Below, in pieces: positions 1-7,450 of a stretch of DNA of 64,000 bases (positions within the stretch are counted from its first letter, which is position 1; each line of letters starts with the position of its first letter). The translations under genes and the position numbers were made by a program. The DNA comes from Oligoflexia bacterium (GTDB lineage Bacteria > Bdellovibrionota > UBA1018). A model generated the notes under the pieces. The model did not search any database. It had not been told where the DNA came from and saw only the letters and a program-made list of their open reading frames with translations. The stretch covers positions 1-64,000 of the forward strand of contig JAMPXJ010000020.1 in the NCBI GenBank assembly GCA_023701205.1, given 5' to 3'.

Positions 1-128
1 AGGCCTCGTGCCTGAGGCTCGTAACTGCAGTGCTGCAGGAGATCCATGAGGATTGGATGGGTGGAAAGGTGTACGTGAACTGGAAAGATGTCTAACCAAC
101 GAACGAGGAGACCGAGCCTGAACTTTTA
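1..128 (-). other. Open continuation of the propeller gene in the neighbouring frame (frameshift remnant)
   Basis: Directly after the seven-T run (minus strand, bases 138-132) the annotated frame ends in TAA at 128-126. The frame reached by adding one T (or losing two) has no stop to the window edge and reads on with residues such as FFSVKVQARSPRSLVRHL. In S9-type esterases and peptidases the propeller is followed by a short linker and then the alpha/beta-hydrolase domain, so the gene probably continues beyond the window. The third frame stops quickly. This could be a true frameshift mutation, homopolymer slippage or a sequencing error. Confidence 0.5.
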
Positions 129-1568
129 CAGAAAAAAATTTGCTTCGCCACTGCCTCCCGAAAAAGGAGCTGCCGGACCAATGGGCGTGAGGTCGCCTTT
201 CACAGAGGGCAATTTCGTTTCGGTGCACGTTTTTGGATCAAGCAATGTGGCGATTACCCGTGCTTCTTTAATCTCGATCACGACAATGCTGTCGGTGCCT
301 TCAGGGGCGAAAACAGATTCGATATTGCGGGTTGGATCATCGATCAGCCAACGGACTCCGGACGTATCCAGGTCCAATACGCCGACCTTATTGTAGGCAG
401 AAGTTTCGGCTAAAAACACGACGCCCTTTGAATCCGGCATCCATGAAGCAGTAACCTTCCTGTCAGCCCCGAAGTTCAAAATCTCTCGATCCCACTTTCC
501 ATCAACATCGATAACCCAAACCTGTTCGCCGGAAGCATCGAGGTCTTTGCGAGAATAGAGAACATGAGCGCCATTCGGGCTGAGATCGACTCGTCCGAAA
601 CTGGGTTTTTCGGGCCGCGCCAACACAATCCGTTCGCCAGAACTGAGATCATGTCGATAGATCCAGGTGGGTTCGATCTCCCTTCCGGTCATGACATCGA
701 AGTTTGCTGCGTAGACTAGCCATTTTCCGTTGGGATGTAGCTGACCACCACGAATGAAGAAGGGAGGGTTCCTTTCCGTTAGAGGGTGCATGACTTCCGG
801 CGCATCGATATCGACACGGTAAATCGTAGCCCTTTCATCTCCATCTGTATCCTGCGTGATCAAAATGGCGCGGCTATCTCGGGTCCATGACCTGAGTAGT
901 TTGAAGTTGGCGTTTCGGGTTAATCGGATCGGCGGAGCACTACCATCTGTTAGAGCGACATAGATGTCAGAAGGCGTATCTAATCCGAACCAGCACCACG
1001 CGACCCATTTCCCATCGGGGGAGATCCTGGGCCAAAAAACAGAAGGGAGCTGAAGTAGCGAGTCCAGCTTTTCAGCGGCCCCGACGGCCAGCGAACATTC
1101 CATCGGAAAACATGGAATCCTGATTCCCCGCATTTCTACGAAACATTCACCCTCGACCCGATGGAATCCGCAGCCCTCATAAAAGGACTTGCCTGTGATG
1201 GTTGAATGAAGACGAAGTCTTTCTGTCCCGTGCTTCGCGGCCTCGCCCTTCATGATGCGACATAACTTCTTGCCAGCTCCCAGTCCTCTTGCTTCAGGTG
1301 CGAAATACAGCCCCATGATCTCGGCATAGTTGCCAGGCTGGAGAGCGAGATGCCCGAATCCCTGCACTTTGTCATCGACTTCGATGACCCAGACGAAGTC
1401 TTTGTCGATCGTTTCGCACCAGCGTTCAGGTCTGAAGTTTCGACCCCCCCAAGCCTCAATTTGTTCCAGGGTATAATCCTTCGAGCAGACTTCCCGAATG
1501 GATCTCACATGGGCGGCAATTATTGCTTGGGCATCTTGATGGGTAGCACGCCTGATCTTGAAGGCCAT
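126..1568 (-). CDS. GNAT acetyltransferase fused to a TolB/S9-type beta-propeller (probably frameshifted)
   Basis: A 480-residue protein with two parts. Residues 1-158 are a GNAT N-acetyltransferase with the acetyl-CoA loop ARGLGAGKK near 93-101 and the late FYEGCGF motif near 129-135. Residues about 165-470 are WD40-like propeller blades of the kind found in TolB and before the catalytic domain of S9 peptidases (repeated ISPDGKWVA, HPNGKWLVY and LSPNGAHVL motifs). No hydrolase domain follows, because the frame ends in a T7 tract while the adjacent frame stays open. The start chosen is the ATG just before the GNAT fold; an in-frame start 96 bases upstream adds a non-homologous leader. Base composition is clearly lower in GC than the rest of the window (31 of 60 at 781-840), suggesting recent acquisition. 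GNAT fused to a propeller is unusual; the substrate is unknown. Confidence 0.7.
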   Translation of the reverse strand: MAFKIRRATHQDAQAIIAAHVRSIREVCSKDYTLEQIEAWGGRNFRPERWCETIDKDFVWVIEVDDKVQGFGHLALQPGNYAEIMGLYFAPEARGLGAGKKLCRIMKGEAAKHGTERLRLHSTITGKSFYEGCGFHRVEGECFVEMRGIRIPCFPMECSLAVGAAEKLDSLLQLPSVFWPRISPDGKWVAWCWFGLDTPSDIYVALTDGSAPPIRLTRNANFKLLRSWTRDSRAILITQDTDGDERATIYRVDIDAPEVMHPLTERNPPFFIRGGQLHPNGKWLVYAANFDVMTGREIEPTWIYRHDLSSGERIVLARPEKPSFGRVDLSPNGAHVLYSRKDLDASGEQVWVIDVDGKWDREILNFGADRKVTASWMPDSKGVVFLAETSAYNKVGVLDLDTSGVRWLIDDPTRNIESVFAPEGTDSIVVIEIKEARVIATLLDPKTCTETKLPSVKGDLTPIGPAAPFSGGSGEANFFL

Positions 1569-1669
1569 GCCGAACGCTAACCCAGATCGGCTACATTTTG
1601 AATGGCTGCTGGGCAAGATTTTGGGAGAGGGCGGAGGCAACCATCGAGGCATCCGCTTCCGCACGCTCG

Positions 1670-1698
1670 TTGGAGGGCTCCGTCCGATGTGTTAAACT
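1670..1698 (+). promoter_or_regulatory. Putative sigma-70 promoter for the membrane protein at 1705
   Basis: TTGGAG and TAAACT separated by 17 bases. The expected transcription start (about 1705) falls on the first ATG, so the transcript would be leaderless from 1705 or start translation at the second ATG at 1717. Confidence 0.35.
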
Positions 1699-1704
1699 GA
1701 GACA

Positions 1705-2424
1705 ATGCATCGCTCCATGGCGCTCCTGCGGATCATCGACGAAGCGACCGAGCTCCGACAGCGGCGTCGGCTCTATCGCCTGCTTGCGAGCAAGCACTCT
1801 TTTTCCACGATCGCGGCGGCGTTTTTTTTCGGGTTGGCGGGGATGTGCGCGTATTTCCTGATCGCCTTGACCTGGGTTACGCCTCTGACGGCTGGCACGG
1901 GTGAGTCCCTGGCTCTCAAGGACTGGCTGAAGTTCTGGGGCATGATGGGAGTCTTCATCGCAGGTTTCGGAGCGGGCGGATTCGCCTTCGTCATCGGAAT
2001 CGCGAAGGATCCGATCCTGAAGTGGTTCTTCCGGCCGAATGACTATGTTTTCGCCCGGGGGACGGTCCGGCGTTCGGAGTTCCTGCCGGGGAGCGAGGGC
2101 GGTCGGAAAAACAGCCGTATCCGCGTCACCATCGAGTCTCAGTGGGATGGCCTGAGTGCCTATTTTTTCGAGGAATTCGATCCGCGGAGCTGGCCCTTCG
2201 CTCAGAGAAGGGAGCTCTCGATTCCGGCATACGTCTTGATTCCACGGAGATCCGGAGTTTCTCCTGCGCTCGTGGGGATTGAAGCTGGCGCGCTCGATCC
2301 AGTCGCAAGACGGAGTCGGACTCGGCGGGCCGAAGGCGCGCGAGTGGAGCGGGTCATGCTCGGGGTTTTCATCGCGGTCGCCGTCGTGAGCGCGTTGGCG
2401 AGTGTGGTGTGGGATCTGAGGTGA
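1705..2424 (+). CDS. Hypothetical inner-membrane protein, about 3 TM segments
   Basis: Not recognised. The 239-residue product has a basic N-terminus (RQRRR near 19-23), two hydrophobic segments around 35-58 and 76-100, a soluble middle region and a last membrane segment at about 217-235. The soluble part between membrane segments has beta-strand character (FARGTVRRSEF, RIRVTIESQW, RELSIPAYVL) reminiscent of small beta-domains in DUF3592-like membrane proteins, but I cannot assign it. ATG codons at 1705 and 1717 are both possible; neither has a good Shine-Dalgarno. It lies between the propeller gene and the acyltransferase, with no tight coupling to either. Confidence 0.6.
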   Translation: MHRSMALLRIIDEATELRQRRRLYRLLASKHSFSTIAAAFFFGLAGMCAYFLIALTWVTPLTAGTGESLALKDWLKFWGMMGVFIAGFGAGGFAFVIGIAKDPILKWFFRPNDYVFARGTVRRSEFLPGSEGGRKNSRIRVTIESQWDGLSAYFFEEFDPRSWPFAQRRELSIPAYVLIPRRSGVSPALVGIEAGALDPVARRSRTRRAEGARVERVMLGVFIAVAVVSALASVVWDLR

Positions 2425-2528
2425 CCGGCTGCGCCGCCAGCTGAAGCAATTGCTCGCTCGCGAAGACGCTGTTGGGCTATCGGCGGGCCGTTCCGCAAGA
2501 GGCACGTCTCCTGCTGCCCCTCTTCAGG

Positions 2529-3638
2529 ATGTCTCGTCCAGAGTCTTGGTTTGAGCCCGCTCCCAAGACGAGCCGGATGGAAGCGATCGACCTGGCGCGT
2601 GGTATAGCCGTGACGCTCATGATCCTGAGTCATGGGGTGAAGGGACTGCTGAGCTTCGAGCAGATTCCCGATTGGGGAATGGTTCCCATTCATCTGATCA
2701 CGAAGATCTCTTCCTCGCTGTTTTTCCTGGTCTTCGGCGTGTCCCTGGCGGTGATCGCCTTGCCGGCCGCGGGCACGGCCGATTGGCCGCGCCGACGCAG
2801 GAAGCTGCTGCTGCGCGCTCTGGCGATTCTCTTCGCGTACAAGGTCCTCACGGTGGTCGAGATGTCTCATCTTCACCCGCCGGCCGAGATCCTCGGGGCG
2901 CTCGCTTATCAGGGTTTCCCGGTTTACAGCGAGATTCTCGGTTTCTACGGGCTCTGCCTTCTGTGGCTGCCGTTCGCGCTGCCGATCTGGAAGCGGCTTC
3001 CGCTGAGTGCGCGCCTGTCGAGTCCGGCGACCTTCGCGTTCGCCTCCTGGCTCCTTCAGTCTTGGGATTTCGAAGGGAACGCCCAGCTCAAGGCGGTCCT
3101 CGTGGAGCAGGAGGGCTACTATACCTGGGGCCAGGTGCCACGGATGGCAATCGTGGCGATCGGCCTGCTGCTCGGCGATTGGGTACGCCAGGGGTACTCC
3201 GTGAAGCGGAGCCGATGGGGATATTCGGCTGGGATCGCCTTTGCGGGACTCGCGATGCTGGGCGTGTTCTGGGCTCGGCACGCGGGAGACCTTTATCCGG
3301 AGCTGATGGCGATCGCGCGGAATCAGGGCAAACATCCGCCGGACCTGAACTTCGTCCTCTTCAGCGTCGGCGGCGCCCTGGTGGCTTTCGGAGCGACTTT
3401 GGCGGGCGGCGATCTGCGGAGCCGCGTTTTGGCGCCCGTCCGCCTGATCGGCTCGGATGCGCTGCAGGCTTTCGTGTTCCACATCAGCGTGCTCTTCGTC
3501 GGATACCGCTACCTGCTCGGTTTCTGGAACCAAGTTTCCTATACCCAGGCGCTGGTCCTGACCGCTATCCTGTTCCTCGGAACGGCGCTATGGATCAGGT
3601 CACTACATTGGTTCCGAAACGCATCAGCGCGGGCTTGA
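2529..3638 (+). CDS. Membrane acyltransferase, HGSNAT/DUF1624-like
   Basis: A 369-residue polytopic membrane protein beginning with the pattern RMEAIDLARGIAVTLMIL, followed by SHGVKG, the usual first helix of the acyltransferase-3 / heparan-glucosaminide acetyltransferase superfamily; the H of SHG is the candidate catalytic histidine. About ten hydrophobic helices follow. These proteins move acyl groups, often acetyl, to sugars or other envelope substrates across the inner membrane. The ATG at 2529 follows a weak CAGG; a start at the next Met (MEAIDL) is also possible. The 3-prime end overlaps the downstream beta-lactamase-like gene by 49 bases, so the two are probably co-transcribed. Substrate cannot be read from the sequence. 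Confidence 0.75.
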   Translation: MSRPESWFEPAPKTSRMEAIDLARGIAVTLMILSHGVKGLLSFEQIPDWGMVPIHLITKISSSLFFLVFGVSLAVIALPAAGTADWPRRRRKLLLRALAILFAYKVLTVVEMSHLHPPAEILGALAYQGFPVYSEILGFYGLCLLWLPFALPIWKRLPLSARLSSPATFAFASWLLQSWDFEGNAQLKAVLVEQEGYYTWGQVPRMAIVAIGLLLGDWVRQGYSVKRSRWGYSAGIAFAGLAMLGVFWARHAGDLYPELMAIARNQGKHPPDLNFVLFSVGGALVAFGATLAGGDLRSRVLAPVRLIGSDALQAFVFHISVLFVGYRYLLGFWNQVSYTQALVLTAILFLGTALWIRSLHWFRNASARA

Positions 3639-4693
3639 GGCTCGCGGGAGTCCTCGCAATCCTTGTGTTGGGCGTGAGTCCGATCCGGGCGCACGAAACG
3701 CAGCCCTGGCCCAAGGCGCTTCGCCGAAAGCTCGAGGCGATGGACCGCTCATCGTTGAACGGAGGCCGATTCGGGCTTTACGTCAAGGACCTCGAATCGG
3801 GTGAGGAACTTTCTTACCGGGGCGATGAGCGCTGGTACATCGCTTCCGGAGTGAAGGTTCCCATAGCGCTCGAGGTGCTGAGACAGGCGGACCGTGATGA
3901 GCTGAGCCTGGACGATCGCATCGTCCTGAGGGCCGATGATTATGTCGATGGCGCCGGCGGGACCAACTCGCATTCTCCGGGCGCGGCGCTGTCCATCCGT
4001 TATCTCCTCGAGCAGATGCTCATCCATAGCGACAACACGGCGAGCGATCTGCTGCTTCGCGAGGCGGGTCTCGCGCGCGTCAATGCGCTCGTTCAAGAGG
4101 AGGTCGGCACCGGCTTTTCGCGCATCACCCGTCTCGGGGACGTGCGGCGGCTGATTTATTCCCGCATCTTCGCGGGCGCGAGCAGCCTGAGCGGGGCGCA
4201 GCTGCTGAGCCTCAAGGCGCTCCCCACGGATCGCCAGCGCGTATGGAAGCTGGGCGCGTTTCTGGGCCACGCTTCGGCGCCGTCGAATGGCGGCTTGGAC
4301 CGGGCTTACGCGGGGTACTACGCGAGCGGGCTCAATTCAGCCACGCTGCGGGCTTATGGCGCGCTTCTGGAGAAGGTCTGGCAGGGAGGAGTCCTCGGTC
4401 GCGCTTCGCGTGATGGGCTGTTGAAGCTCATGGAACGTTCGGAAACGGGAAAAAACCGGGTCAAGGCGGGTCTTCCTTCCACTTGGCTGTTCGCGCACAA
4501 GACAGGCACCCAGCGCCGGAGGAGCTGTGATTTCGGAATCCTGCGCGATCGCGAGCGGCCGGATCGCAAGCCAGTGGTGATCGGCGCCTGCACGGAGGAC
4601 TATCCGAACGAGCGTCAAGGCGAAGCGGTGTTGAAGGCGATCGGCAGGGCTCTTGCCGTCGTCGGTCCCTTGGCTCCGGGTCAGGCCACCTGA
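3590..4693 (+). CDS. Class A beta-lactamase-like serine hydrolase, copy 1
   Basis: A 367-residue protein with an N-terminal membrane/signal segment (about 12-34) and the three active-site motifs of the class A penicillin-recognising fold: SGVK at 86-89 (nucleophile serine), SDN at 147-149 and KTG at 304-306. A canonical omega-loop ExxLN is not obvious, so efficient beta-lactam hydrolysis is uncertain; a peptidoglycan-directed or unknown hydrolase role is equally possible. It should act in the periplasm. It begins inside the end of the acyltransferase gene and is followed 30 bases later by a paralogue, with which it shares DYVDGAG and the downstream AHKTGTQ/AQKTGTQ block, showing tandem duplication. 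Confidence 0.8.
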   Translation: MDQVTTLVPKRISAGLRLAGVLAILVLGVSPIRAHETQPWPKALRRKLEAMDRSSLNGGRFGLYVKDLESGEELSYRGDERWYIASGVKVPIALEVLRQADRDELSLDDRIVLRADDYVDGAGGTNSHSPGAALSIRYLLEQMLIHSDNTASDLLLREAGLARVNALVQEEVGTGFSRITRLGDVRRLIYSRIFAGASSLSGAQLLSLKALPTDRQRVWKLGAFLGHASAPSNGGLDRAYAGYYASGLNSATLRAYGALLEKVWQGGVLGRASRDGLLKLMERSETGKNRVKAGLPSTWLFAHKTGTQRRRSCDFGILRDRERPDRKPVVIGACTEDYPNERQGEAVLKAIGRALAVVGPLAPGQAT

Positions 4694-4723
4694 GCCTTGC
4701 CCGGCGATTGCAGAGCTCCGGGC

Positions 4724-5782
4724 ATGGGAAGCTTCCGGTGCCGCAGGCTGGTGAGCTGGCTGCTGCCACTGAGCCTCTCTCTCCCCAGCAGCGCGAAGGT
4801 TAGCTCGCTCGATGAGCTGCGATCGAGGATCGCGAAGCTCGATCAGGCCACGCCGGGCGAGCTCGGCGTCTATCTCGGAAGGCTCGAAAGCACCTCGGAA
4901 GGTTCGCTTGCCCACGACGCCACGAGGCCCCGGTATCTTTCTTCCACCACGAAGGTGCCGATCGCGATCGTCCTGCTTCAGAAGGTGGAGCAGGGCGAGC
5001 TCTCGCTCGAGCAAGAGCTCGTCCTTCGCTCCTCGGATTACGTCGATGGAGCCGGAGAGACGATCTGGCTCAAGCCCGGCGCGCGTCTTGAGGTCAAGAC
5101 CCTTCTCGAACGGATGCTGGTCCAGAGCGACAGCACCGCGACGGATATGCTGATCCGGCTGATCGGGGAGGAGGAGCTGAACCGGCACCTCAGGGCGCGC
5201 ATCGCTCCCTCGGGCTTCGGGAGGATCACGTCGTTGCTCGACGTACGCAAGGAAGTCTATGCGGAATTCCACCCGAACGCGCGCGAGCTCGACAATCTCG
5301 ACTTCATCGAGCTCAAGCGAGCGGGTCCGGCGCGGGCGCTAGGGCTGCTCGCCGCCAAGCTGCGCGTGAGCCCGGGGGAGCTGCGCTTGCGGACTCTCCA
5401 GGAGGGCTACGAGCGGTACTACCTCAAGGGAAAAAATTCGGCGGATCTCGTGAGCTACGGACGAATGCTCGAACGGCTGGCCGCGGGAGAGCTGCTGAAT
5501 GCCGAAAACACGCGTTGGATGCTCGGGCTCATGCAACGAGCGGTCACGGGGGAGCTGCGCATCAAGGCCGGACTGCGTCCCGGCTGGAGTTTCGCGCAGA
5601 AGACGGGAACCCAGCGCGGGCGCATGTGCAATATGGGTATCCTCAGCGACTCCCAAGGCGCGTTCGCGGTGATCGCGGCGTGCGTGGAGAAGTTCGAGAT
5701 CCCCGCTCTCGCGGAGAAGGCGCTGGCGCGCCTGGGAGAAGTCGTCAGTCGATCGGGCTTCCTGTTGCGGGATCAGAGCTGA
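4724..5782 (+). CDS. Class A beta-lactamase-like serine hydrolase, copy 2
   Basis: A 352-residue paralogue of the preceding gene. It has a hydrophobic signal segment (about 8-24), STTK at 74-77, KTG at 293-295 and, in place of SDN, SDS at 135-137. The SDN asparagine normally contacts the substrate amide, so the change suggests altered specificity. The start is the ATG followed by a short basic region and hydrophobic core; an earlier in-frame ATG at 4697 would add nine residues. As in copy 1, no clear ExxLN glutamate is seen. The gene ends 10 bases from the stop of a convergent LysE gene with no terminator hairpin between them. Confidence 0.8.
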   Translation: MGSFRCRRLVSWLLPLSLSLPSSAKVSSLDELRSRIAKLDQATPGELGVYLGRLESTSEGSLAHDATRPRYLSSTTKVPIAIVLLQKVEQGELSLEQELVLRSSDYVDGAGETIWLKPGARLEVKTLLERMLVQSDSTATDMLIRLIGEEELNRHLRARIAPSGFGRITSLLDVRKEVYAEFHPNARELDNLDFIELKRAGPARALGLLAAKLRVSPGELRLRTLQEGYERYYLKGKNSADLVSYGRMLERLAAGELLNAENTRWMLGLMQRAVTGELRIKAGLRPGWSFAQKTGTQRGRMCNMGILSDSQGAFAVIAACVEKFEIPALAEKALARLGEVVSRSGFLLRDQS

Positions 5783-5792
5783 CGGGCGGACG

Positions 5793-6398
5793 TTATCCGG
5801 CCAGCAGCTTCGCGGCAAGCGCGATGAAGATCAGGGCCGCGACGCGGTTGATCGCCTGGGCGAAGCGTGGCGATTTGGAAAGGACCCGACCCGCGGCTCC
5901 CGCCGCTGCCGCCAGAGCGGAAAAAACCATGGCCGTGGCCAGTACGAAAACCATTCCCAGGAGCGCCAGCTGAAGCGCCACGCCGCCTTTCGCCGGCTCC
6001 ACGAACTGGGGCAGAAATGCCAGAAAAAAGAGGGTCACCTTCGGATTCGTGACGTTCATGACGATGCCTCGCAGGTAGAGCTTGCGCGCCGAGAGACGAT
6101 CACCGTCGTCCCGATTCAAAGGGATCGATTCCGAAGAGCGGAGGGACTGCCAGGCGAGCGTGAGCAGGTAGAGGGCTCCCGCGATCCTCAGGAGGGAAAA
6201 GGCCAGGGGCGAGCTTTGGACGAAGGTGGCCACTCCGAGCGCGACTGCCGCCGTGTGGAACAGGAGGCCCGTGCACAGGCCTAGGACCACGCAGAGGCCG
6301 GCCCGGCGGCCCGCGATCGCCGACTGCGTGATGACGAAGACGTTGTCGGGCCCGGGCGCGACGGCGAGCAGGAGCGAGGCGAGAAAGAAGCTGAGCAC
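5793..6398 (-). CDS. LysE/RhtB family exporter
   Basis: A 201-residue protein of typical LysE/RhtB length, with about six membrane helices and the family pattern APGPDNVFVITQS near 14-26 plus NVTNPKVTLFFLAFLPQF in the middle. The family exports amino acids (lysine, homoserine, threonine and others) by proton antiport. Translation starts at a GTG with GAGGAA six bases upstream; this ribosome binding site lies in the last bases of, and just after, the GH84 gene, so it is the third gene of a coupled operon (AmpG-like, GH84, LysE). If the operon salvages muropeptides, an amino-acid exporter could remove released residues, but that is inference. Confidence 0.85.
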   Translation of the reverse strand: MLSFFLASLLLAVAPGPDNVFVITQSAIAGRRAGLCVVLGLCTGLLFHTAAVALGVATFVQSSPLAFSLLRIAGALYLLTLAWQSLRSSESIPLNRDDGDRLSARKLYLRGIVMNVTNPKVTLFFLAFLPQFVEPAKGGVALQLALLGMVFVLATAMVFSALAAAAGAAGRVLSKSPRFAQAINRVAALIFIALAAKLLAG

Positions 6399-6405
6399 GG
6401 GTTCC

Positions 6406-7449
6406 TCACTGGGTCAGTACGAGCTCGCGCGTGACCAGGGTTTTACCTTCGAGCCACGAGACGATCTCCCGCGCGGCCGGATGGTCGATTTTCGCGTAGT
6501 CGCGGCTCAGCGCCGGGCGGTCGAGCGCGTCCCAGCCCCGATCCTGAAAGAGCGCAAGATCCCGTTCGAGCGCGCGCGCCAGCGTCACCGGAAGCTCCGA
6601 GAGCGCCGCTTCGAGCGACGCGTCTTTTCCGGCGTATTTCGCCGCGAGCGTCAGACAGGGCAGGATCGAGAGGTGGGCCTGGTTCATCGGGTTCACGCCA
6701 TGGCTTCGAAGATGGTCGGCAAGCCCGGGCGGCCTGCCGGCGAAAGCCCGGAGGTGCAGGAATCTGCACATGCGTTGGCCGTCGTTGACGGGGTAGTTAT
6801 CCCAGAGCTCGGGCTTCCGTCTCATCACGCGCGCCACCTCGTCCAGGCCTTCGGTGGAGTAGGAGGTGGAGCAGATCTCGTCCCCGGTCCAGTAGAAGCC
6901 GATCGAAGGATCCAGCGCTTCGCCGAGCTCTTCGAGGTAACCTTCAGGACGGGTTCCGAAAACGCGGTCCAAGACCGGGTCCTTGGAATAATAGGTCGGG
7001 CAGAGCGTGAGCCGGCGAGCCTGGGCGTTCTCGCGGACGAAGCGCAGGATCTCGGCTTGGGCCCGGGCGAGTCCAGGCCAATCGCCGCGCATATCATCGA
7101 AGAGGATCGAGAGACGGTCGACCCCGAGTGAGTCCAGGAGCCTCAGCCGGCTCAGCAGGTCGCGGCGCGCCTGCTCATCGAAGGCACGGTAGATCTCATA
7201 GGGGCTCAGGCCTACGCCGACTTCGACGCCTAGCTCGTGAAGTTCCTCGAAAAGCGAGCGCAGAAGCGCGAGCTGTTCCTTCGGATAAGGCTGTCGCCAC
7301 GCCTTCCGCAGAAACGGGTCGCCTTTGGGCGCGTAAAGATAGAAGCCGTATCCCGCGCGAGCCAGTCTGGAAAGAACGACTCTCCGATCCTCCCAACTCC
7401 AGGGCGTTCCGTAAAAACCCTCGATGATCCCAAGGTCGGGTTGGCGCAT
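6406..7449 (-). CDS. GH84 beta-N-acetylhexosaminidase (NagJ/O-GlcNAcase-like)
   Basis: A 347-residue protein covering the catalytic TIM barrel of glycoside hydrolase family 84. Motifs in order: GIIEGFYGTPWS at 7-18, YAPKGDP at 39-45, the catalytic aspartate pair FDD at 117-119 (substrate-assisted mechanism), YWTGDEI at 186-192 and WDNYPVND at 216-223, all characteristic of GH84. No signal peptide is visible, so it should act in the cytoplasm on imported amino sugars. It lacks the extra N- and C-terminal domains of secreted clostridial NagJ enzymes. The ATG is one base after the stop of the AmpG-like permease, indicating translational coupling; together they suggest uptake and cleavage of GlcNAc-containing sugars. 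Confidence 0.88.
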   Translation of the reverse strand: MRQPDLGIIEGFYGTPWSWEDRRVVLSRLARAGYGFYLYAPKGDPFLRKAWRQPYPKEQLALLRSLFEELHELGVEVGVGLSPYEIYRAFDEQARRDLLSRLRLLDSLGVDRLSILFDDMRGDWPGLARAQAEILRFVRENAQARRLTLCPTYYSKDPVLDRVFGTRPEGYLEELGEALDPSIGFYWTGDEICSTSYSTEGLDEVARVMRRKPELWDNYPVNDGQRMCRFLHLRAFAGRPPGLADHLRSHGVNPMNQAHLSILPCLTLAAKYAGKDASLEAALSELPVTLARALERDLALFQDRGWDALDRPALSRDYAKIDHPAAREIVSWLEGKTLVTRELVLTQ

Positions 7450-7450
7450 C

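Noticed and set aside
2202..3533. 443-codon minus-strand open frame opposite the acyltransferase
   Set aside because: Compositionally biased (charged, no motifs) and opposed by a convincing membrane enzyme.
3590..5782. Antibiotic-resistance island
   Set aside because: No mobile elements, integron features or other resistance genes; motifs diverge from true class A enzymes, and context is metabolic.
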